Shown in pieces: positions 58,418 to 64,000 of a stretch of 64,000 nt of DNA. The notes beneath the pieces were generated by a model. The model was given only the letters and a program-made list of their open reading frames with translations, was not told the origin of the DNA and made no database searches. Source of the DNA: an uncultured Porphyromonadaceae bacterium (GTDB lineage: Bacteria > Bacteroidota > Bacteroidia > Bacteroidales > Muribaculaceae); the NCBI GenBank assembly GCA_947176605.1, contig CAMWRH010000002.1, positions 39,799 to 103,798 on the forward strand, written 5' to 3'. The translations under genes were made by a program, and so were the position numbers. Numbering within the stretch: position 1 is the first letter of the stretch; every line of letters begins with the position of its first letter.

Positions 58418-60161
58418 ATTGTGCCAGATCCCCCTCTCGCTCCCCTTCATGCGGAAGCGGCGCGATGAGTTGCTGGCCCGTTGCGGACTGCGTGGCGAAC
58501 CGGCCGATTACGCCGTCGGGGTCTACGACCGGTCTGACCGGCTCGTGGCCACCGCTTCGCTGAGTGGAGATGTGATAAAATGCGTGGCCACATTACCCTC
58601 CGCCAGAGGAGAGGCGCTCACTCCGGCCATGGTGACTGCCATCATGGGATATGCCTCGCAGCAGGGGATCACAAACCTGCGCGTGTTCACCAAACCCGAC
58701 TATGAGGATACATTCGCCTCAATGGCATTCCGGAAGATAGGGGAGGGGACAGGATGCGTGCTGATGGAGCAGTCGACACACCGGCTGAAGCGTTATTGCG
58801 ACTATCTGGGGCAGCTCGAGCGCCACGGGCGGGTGGGGTGCATCGTGGTCAACGCCAATCCGATGACCATAGGCCACCTCTATCTGATCGAAAAAGCGGC
58901 AGCCGAGACCGACACCCTGTTCGTCATCCCGGTGGCCGACGACACTGACGGAGGCTTCAGTTACCGCTGCCGCGTCAGAATCCTGCGGCGCGCCACGGCG
59001 CATCTGCCATCGGTGCAGGTGGTGGAAGGGAGTCCGTATGCGGTAAGCCGCGCCACATTCCCCTCATATTTCATAAAGGAACTCAGCGATCTCACAACCG
59101 CCCACATAAGTCTTGACCTCGACATATTCCTGCGCCATATCGCTCCGGCTCTCGGCGCCACCGTACGCTTCGTGGGCACCGAGCCCACCGATGCCCTTAC
59201 GGCAGCCTACAACGAAGAGATGCGCCGCTTACTCCCGGCGGCCGGAATCGAGCTCCGCGAGATAGCGAGGCTCACCGAGCCGGGCGCTCCGCGCCGCCCT
59301 GTGAGCGCCTCGCGGGTAAGGGAGCTTGTGGAGTCGGGACACTGTTCAGAAGCATTGCCTCTTGTGGTGGAGGCCGCCATACCCAACCTTCTGGCCCGTG
59401 CCGCATCGGCAGCTCTGCGTGCCGAACTCAATCTGACACCAAAGCCCGGACTGGTGGACCGTGCCAACTCCGGCGCCCATACCGACATGGACTATCCGAT
59501 GATGATGCGCAGCATCGAGGCCCTTGAACCCGTATTCGCGCATCTCGCAGAGATCGCCGAGGGGAGCGAGCCCGATCCCGCCGAACTCAGGGCAATCGGG
59601 ATCGAAGGAGAGAGGCGCATGGCGCAAGCCACGGGAGGAGTCAATACCCATCGCGGAGCACTGTTCTCGCTGGGACTTGCCGTAGTGGGAGCGGCCCATA
59701 TCCATTCGCTCGGGCAGCCCGTCACGATCCCGGCCATAAGGGATATGATAAGTTCGATAGCCTACCGGATGCCCCGCCCCGAAGGGACTCACGGACAGGG
59801 CGTCCACGCACGCTACGGCATCCCCGGTGCCCTTGAGGCCGCCCGCGACGGTTATCCGGAGGCCGCCCATGTGGCTGCCATGACCGATTCCTACCGGATG
59901 CTGATCTTCCTGATGAGCCGGATAGAAGATTCCAACGTATGGCACCGCGGCGGAGCCGAAGCGGCCGCCTACGTGAAAAGCGTAAGCCGTAAGGCCCTGA
60001 AAGCCACCGAATCCGAATTGCCGCGACTCCTCCGGCAGCTCGATGCAGATTTCACGGCACGCGGCATATCCCCCGGCGGAGCCGCCGATATGCTTGCCCT
60101 CGCATTCTTCCTGAAGTCGGTAAGCCAAGGCTCAGCCACCCACAGACCTGACAATCTGTAA
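58395..60161 (+). CDS. Fusion of [citrate (pro-3S)-lyase] ligase (CitC) and triphosphoribosyl-dephospho-CoA synthase (CitG)
   Basis: N-terminal GNAT plus nucleotidyltransferase region (GCIVVNANPMTIGHLYLIEKAA...SRATFPSYFIKE), then CitG-like LNLTPKPGLVDRANSGAHTDMDYPMMMRSIEAL...TGGVNTHRGALFSLGL. Confidence 0.92.
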   Translation: MDTSRGFELCQIPLSLPFMRKRRDELLARCGLRGEPADYAVGVYDRSDRLVATASLSGDVIKCVATLPSARGEALTPAMVTAIMGYASQQGITNLRVFTKPDYEDTFASMAFRKIGEGTGCVLMEQSTHRLKRYCDYLGQLERHGRVGCIVVNANPMTIGHLYLIEKAAAETDTLFVIPVADDTDGGFSYRCRVRILRRATAHLPSVQVVEGSPYAVSRATFPSYFIKELSDLTTAHISLDLDIFLRHIAPALGATVRFVGTEPTDALTAAYNEEMRRLLPAAGIELREIARLTEPGAPRRPVSASRVRELVESGHCSEALPLVVEAAIPNLLARAASAALRAELNLTPKPGLVDRANSGAHTDMDYPMMMRSIEALEPVFAHLAEIAEGSEPDPAELRAIGIEGERRMAQATGGVNTHRGALFSLGLAVVGAAHIHSLGQPVTIPAIRDMISSIAYRMPRPEGTHGQGVHARYGIPGALEAARDGYPEAAHVAAMTDSYRMLIFLMSRIEDSNVWHRGGAEAAAYVKSVSRKALKATESELPRLLRQLDADFTARGISPGGAADMLALAFFLKSVSQGSATHRPDNL

Positions 60162-60203
60162 CACAGACCTGACAATCCGTAACACAAACCTGATAAATTC
60201 AGA
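60141..60203 (+). repeat. 21-bp tandem repeat spanning the citCG stop codon
   Basis: CACAGACCTGACAATCTGTAA / CACAGACCTGACAATCCGTAA / CACAAACCTGATAAATTCAGA. Confidence 0.9.
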
Positions 60204-60287
60204 GCCATCGGCGCCTTCCGGATTCACAGTCACGGACTAAGCCGCGCCCGGCTCACACCACCAACCTTAACCTAAATACCTGACACC

Positions 60288-62534
60288 ATGGTTGAAGTAA
60301 TCGACAAGGGGGTATACCTCCTCGACGGCGAACGTATCGCCACCGACACCACCGGGCTTCCCACACCCTCCGAGGCCCGCGAAAACACCATCACCTACGG
60401 CATACTCCGCGCCCATGATGCCGACGGCTCCACAGGGGAGACAATGCGCATAAAGTTTGACGCCATGATGAGCCACGACATCACCTACGTGGGCATTATC
60501 CAGACCGCACGCGCCTCGGGACTCGAAAAATTCCCCATCCCCTACGCCATGACCAACTGCCACAACTCCCTCTGCGCCGTAGGAGGCACAATCAACGAAG
60601 ACGACCACGTATTCGGCCTCTCGGCAGCCAAGAAATACGGCGGTATCTACGTGCCCGCCAACCAGGCCGTAATTCACCAGTATGCCAGAGAGATGATGGT
60701 GAAATGCGGCAACATGATACTCGGCTCCGACAGCCATACACGCTACGGCTCGCTGGGCAACATGGGTGTGGGCGAAGGTGGCGGCGAACTCGTGAAGCAG
60801 CTCCTCAACAACACCTGGGACATCAAGGCCCCCGAAGTGGTGCTCGTATGGCTCGAAGGAGCTCCGCGTAAGGGTATCGGTCCGCACGACGTGGCCATAT
60901 CACTCGTAAAGGCCGTATTCGACAGCGGATTCGTAAAGAACAAAGTACTCGAATTCGCAGGCCCCGGCGTGAAGAACCTCCCCATCGACTTCCGCAACGG
61001 CATCGACATCATGACCACCGAGACCACCTGCCTCAGCTCCATCTGGGTGACCGATGAAGAGGTGCGCCATCATTACGAGATACACTGCCGTCCCGACGAC
61101 TACCGCGAGCTTCGCCCCGGCGCCGTGGCATACTACGACGGGATGATACGCATCGACCTCTCCAGCCAGGAAGCCATGATAGCGCTCCCGTTCCACCCCT
61201 CCAACGCCTATACCATCCACGAACTGCAGGCCGATCCCGAGCGCATACTCCGCGAAGTGGAGGAAGACGCACGCAAGCGATTCGGCGACAAGATAGAGAT
61301 TGACCTCGTAGGGAAAGTGCGCGACGGCAAAGTATACGCCGACCAGGGTATCATAGCCGGCTGCTCCGGCGGCACCTACGACAACCTGGCCGAAGCCGCC
61401 TCAATCCTCAAGGACAAGAGCGTAGGCAACGACTACTTCACCATCTCGGCCTATCCGCAGTCTACCCCCGTATACATGGCCACCACACGCGACGGCATAG
61501 CCACCGAACTGCTCGAGGCCGGCGTAGTGATCAAACCCGCATTCTGCGGCCCCTGCTTCGGTGCGGGCGACGTGCCGGCCAACAACGGCCTCTCCATCCG
61601 CCACACCACCCGCAACTTCCCCAACCGCGAAGGCTCCAAGCCCGGCCAGGGGCAGATATCGCTCGTGGCCCTCATGGATGCCCGCTCAATTGCAGCCACT
61701 GCCGCCAACGGAGGTGTGATCACCGCCGCCACAGATGTAGACTACACCAACGAGCATAAACCTTACGAATATGATCCCAAGATTTACGAGCGCCGCGTAT
61801 ATCAGGGATACCGCAAGGAAAATCTTGACGAAGAACTGCGCTACGGCCCCAATATCAAGGACTGGCCACGCATGTACCCCATGCAGGACAACATGCTGCT
61901 CGAACTTGCCGCCGTGATTCACGACCCCGTCACCACCACCGACGAACTTATCCCCTCCGGCGAGACTTCCAGCTACCGCTCCAACCCCCTGAAACTCTCC
62001 GAATTTGCCCTCTCGCGCCGTGTTCCCGAATATGTAGGGCTCAGCAAGCGGATACAGAAAGAAGACCTTGAGCGCCGCGAAGGGCATTGCCCGGCACGCA
62101 TCGAGGAGGTGCTCGCCAAGGTAGGGGCCAAGAGCGCCGACACTTCATTCGGCTCATGCGTATTCGCCAACCGTCCCGGCGACGGCTCCGCCCGCGAGCA
62201 GGCCGCAAGCTGTCAGAAAGTGCTCGGCGGCGATGCCAACATCTGCTACGAGTATGCCACCAAACGCTACCGCTCCAACTGCATCAACTGGGGTATCGTG
62301 CCCTTCACGATTGATAAGGACGTGGTGTTTGACTGTCAGCCCGGCGATTACGTATTCGTACCCGGAATCCGCGAGGCCATCCTCGGCGGCAGGGAAGAAG
62401 CCGATGCCAAGGTAATCAAGGCCGACGGCACGGTGACCGACCTCCGTCTCCACTTCAGCCCGCTGACAGCCGACGAGCGGCAGATCCTGGCCGACGGCTG
62501 CCTGATGAACTACTACGCCGCCCGTAATAAATAA
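60288..62534 (+). CDS. Aconitate hydratase
   Basis: GSDSHTRYGSLGNMGVGEGGGELVKQL, GPCFGAGDVPANNG, 3Fe/4S-site cysteines; position upstream of icd. Confidence 0.94.
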   Translation: MVEVIDKGVYLLDGERIATDTTGLPTPSEARENTITYGILRAHDADGSTGETMRIKFDAMMSHDITYVGIIQTARASGLEKFPIPYAMTNCHNSLCAVGGTINEDDHVFGLSAAKKYGGIYVPANQAVIHQYAREMMVKCGNMILGSDSHTRYGSLGNMGVGEGGGELVKQLLNNTWDIKAPEVVLVWLEGAPRKGIGPHDVAISLVKAVFDSGFVKNKVLEFAGPGVKNLPIDFRNGIDIMTTETTCLSSIWVTDEEVRHHYEIHCRPDDYRELRPGAVAYYDGMIRIDLSSQEAMIALPFHPSNAYTIHELQADPERILREVEEDARKRFGDKIEIDLVGKVRDGKVYADQGIIAGCSGGTYDNLAEAASILKDKSVGNDYFTISAYPQSTPVYMATTRDGIATELLEAGVVIKPAFCGPCFGAGDVPANNGLSIRHTTRNFPNREGSKPGQGQISLVALMDARSIAATAANGGVITAATDVDYTNEHKPYEYDPKIYERRVYQGYRKENLDEELRYGPNIKDWPRMYPMQDNMLLELAAVIHDPVTTTDELIPSGETSSYRSNPLKLSEFALSRRVPEYVGLSKRIQKEDLERREGHCPARIEEVLAKVGAKSADTSFGSCVFANRPGDGSAREQAASCQKVLGGDANICYEYATKRYRSNCINWGIVPFTIDKDVVFDCQPGDYVFVPGIREAILGGREEADAKVIKADGTVTDLRLHFSPLTADERQILADGCLMNYYAARNK

Positions 62535-62546
62535 GCAGAACCAGAA

Positions 62547-62604
62547 ATCAACAGAATCTGATCAACGGAACCTGATCAACAGAACCCGAAATCAACAGAA
62601 CCCG
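62547..62604 (+). repeat. Degenerate ~14-16-bp tandem repeat (ATCAACRGAAYCYG)x4
   Basis: ATCAACAGAATCTG, ATCAACGGAACCTG, ATCAACAGAACCCGAA, ATCAACAGAACCCG. Confidence 0.85.
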
Positions 62605-62655
62605 CGCAAAGACGCGGCAACCTGACCAAACCTGAATCTACTCATATCAACCTGA

Positions 62656-62705
62656 ATCCCTGCGGGGGTGGGGGAGAGATACCACAGTACCCTCCCCGCA
62701 GGGAT
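62656..62705 (+). terminator. Hairpin in the acn-icd intergenic region (terminator or leader structure)
   Basis: Perfect 12-bp arms ATCCCTGCGGGG/CCCCGCAGGGAT; no T tract. Confidence 0.6.
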
Positions 62706-62728
62706 CCCCAAAACACCAAACCTATACC

Positions 62729-63937
62729 ATGGACAAAATCAAGATGACCACTCCGCTCGTGGAGATGGATGGCGATGAAATGACCCGCATCCTCTGGAAG
62801 ATGATCAAAGACGAACTCATACTTCCCTACGTCGACCTCAAGACAGAATACTACGACCTCGGTCTGCCCGAACGCGACAAGACCGACGACCGCATCACCG
62901 TAGAAGCCGCCGAGGCCACAAAGAAATACGGCGTGGCCGTGAAATGCGCCACCATCACCCCCAATGCCCAGCGCATGACGGAGTATAACCTCCACCAGAT
63001 GTGGAAGAGCCCCAACGGCACCATCCGCTCGCTGCTCGACGGCACCGTATTCCGCACCCCCATCACCATACCCACCATCAAACCCGCCGTAAAATCATGG
63101 GAGAAACCCATCACCATAGCCCGTCACGCCTACGGCGACGTATACAAAAACGTGGAAATCCGCGCCGAAGAGGCAGGAGTGGCCAAGCTCGTGTTCGAAG
63201 GTGAGTCGGGCAATCGCGAAGAACTCGTGATACATGAGTTCAAGGGCCCCGGAGTGCTCCAGGGTATGCACAATACCGACAAATCAATCACCTCCTTCGC
63301 CCATGCCTGCTTCAAATTCGCCATCGACACGCGTCAGGACATATGGTTCTCTACCAAAGACACCATCTCAAAGAAATACGATGCCCGCTTCCGCGAGATA
63401 TTCGAAGCCGTGTACGAAGAATACCGTAGCGACTTCGAGCGCCTTGGCATAGAATACTTCTACACCTTGATCGACGATGCCGTGGCACGCGTGATCCGCA
63501 GCCGCGGAGGGTTCATCTGGGCCTGCAAGAACTACGACGGCGACGTGATGAGCGATATGGTATCCACCGCCTTCGGCTCACTGGCCATGATGACCTCAGT
63601 ACTCGTATCGCCCGACGGCAAATACGAATACGAAGCCGCCCACGGCACAGTGACGCGCCACTACTACAAGCATCTCAAAGGAGAAGAGACCTCCACCAAC
63701 CCCATGGCCACCATCTTCGCATGGAGCGGCGCACTGCGCAAACGCGGCGAGCTCGACGGGCTGCCCGAACTCGTAAACTACGCCAACCAGCTTGAAGATG
63801 CCTGCTTCGACACCCTTGGCGACGGCATCGTCACCAAAGACCTCGTCAGCCTCATGGAAGGAGTAGAGCCCAAGGCCGTCAACTCAGCCGACTTCCTCCA
63901 CGCCATCCGCGAACGCCTCGACCGCCGCATGGCCTGA
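62729..63937 (+). CDS. icd: Isocitrate dehydrogenase (NADP+)
   Basis: [92 protein letters not shown]. Confidence 0.96.
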   Translation: MDKIKMTTPLVEMDGDEMTRILWKMIKDELILPYVDLKTEYYDLGLPERDKTDDRITVEAAEATKKYGVAVKCATITPNAQRMTEYNLHQMWKSPNGTIRSLLDGTVFRTPITIPTIKPAVKSWEKPITIARHAYGDVYKNVEIRAEEAGVAKLVFEGESGNREELVIHEFKGPGVLQGMHNTDKSITSFAHACFKFAIDTRQDIWFSTKDTISKKYDARFREIFEAVYEEYRSDFERLGIEYFYTLIDDAVARVIRSRGGFIWACKNYDGDVMSDMVSTAFGSLAMMTSVLVSPDGKYEYEAAHGTVTRHYYKHLKGEETSTNPMATIFAWSGALRKRGELDGLPELVNYANQLEDACFDTLGDGIVTKDLVSLMEGVEPKAVNSADFLHAIRERLDRRMA

Positions 63938-63972
63938 CACCCCGAGCCTGCGCCTTAAACAAATACAAACCC

Positions 63973-64000
63973 ATGGAAAGACCGACAGCGCGACAACTGT
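63973..64000 (+). CDS. Start of a truncated CDS (MERPTARQL...); product not determinable from the window
   Basis: ATG downstream of icd with an open frame to the window edge; citrate synthase would fit the context but is not supported by sequence. Confidence 0.35.

Noticed and set aside
1-64000. tRNA, rRNA, CRISPR, transposon, integrase, or restriction/defence genes
   Set aside because: None recognised on either strand by eye; tRNAscan-SE, Infernal and a defence-system search would be needed to exclude small ones.

Overview
The window is about 64 kb of chromosomal DNA from a Bacteroidales-type bacterium. That lineage call is inferred from TTTG/TTGC-N19-TAnnTTTG promoters, the lack of obvious Shine-Dalgarno sites, DUF4295 next to rpmB/rpmG, and protein flavour; Muribaculaceae-like is my guess. 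The content is almost entirely housekeeping: menB/menD/menF, fmt, a ClC channel, an undecaprenyl-phosphate sugar transferase, tsaC, nadE, rpmB-rpmG-DUF4295, tsaD, a CinA-type protein, tamB, prs, a GH13 enzyme, a patatin, M13/M16/M3/S41 peptidases, rimO, ftsY, nrdD-maeB-nrdG, dxs-trkA-trkH, an L,D-transpeptidase, ftsK, lolA, trxB, a dCMP deaminase, 5-FTHF cyclo-ligase, and a citrate lyase operon (citD-E-F-X-CG) followed by aconitase and NADP-isocitrate dehydrogenase. I found no CRISPR array, transposase, integrase, rRNA or recognisable tRNA, and no clear multi-gene novel system. The observations most worth a second look are: two dispersed in-register heptamer arrays (GGAATTA/GGAGGGA) that each abut a GTG start codon; an orphan 748-aa protein of unknown family with a faint phage-virion-like feel; a CitC-CitG fusion in the citrate lyase operon; a stop-codon-containing 21-bp tandem repeat; repeat and hairpin elements upstream of icd; a CinA lacking the MoCF domain; and a DUF3861-like protein with a CGCGC tail. 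All calls come from reading the sequence and supplied translations; no database search was run.
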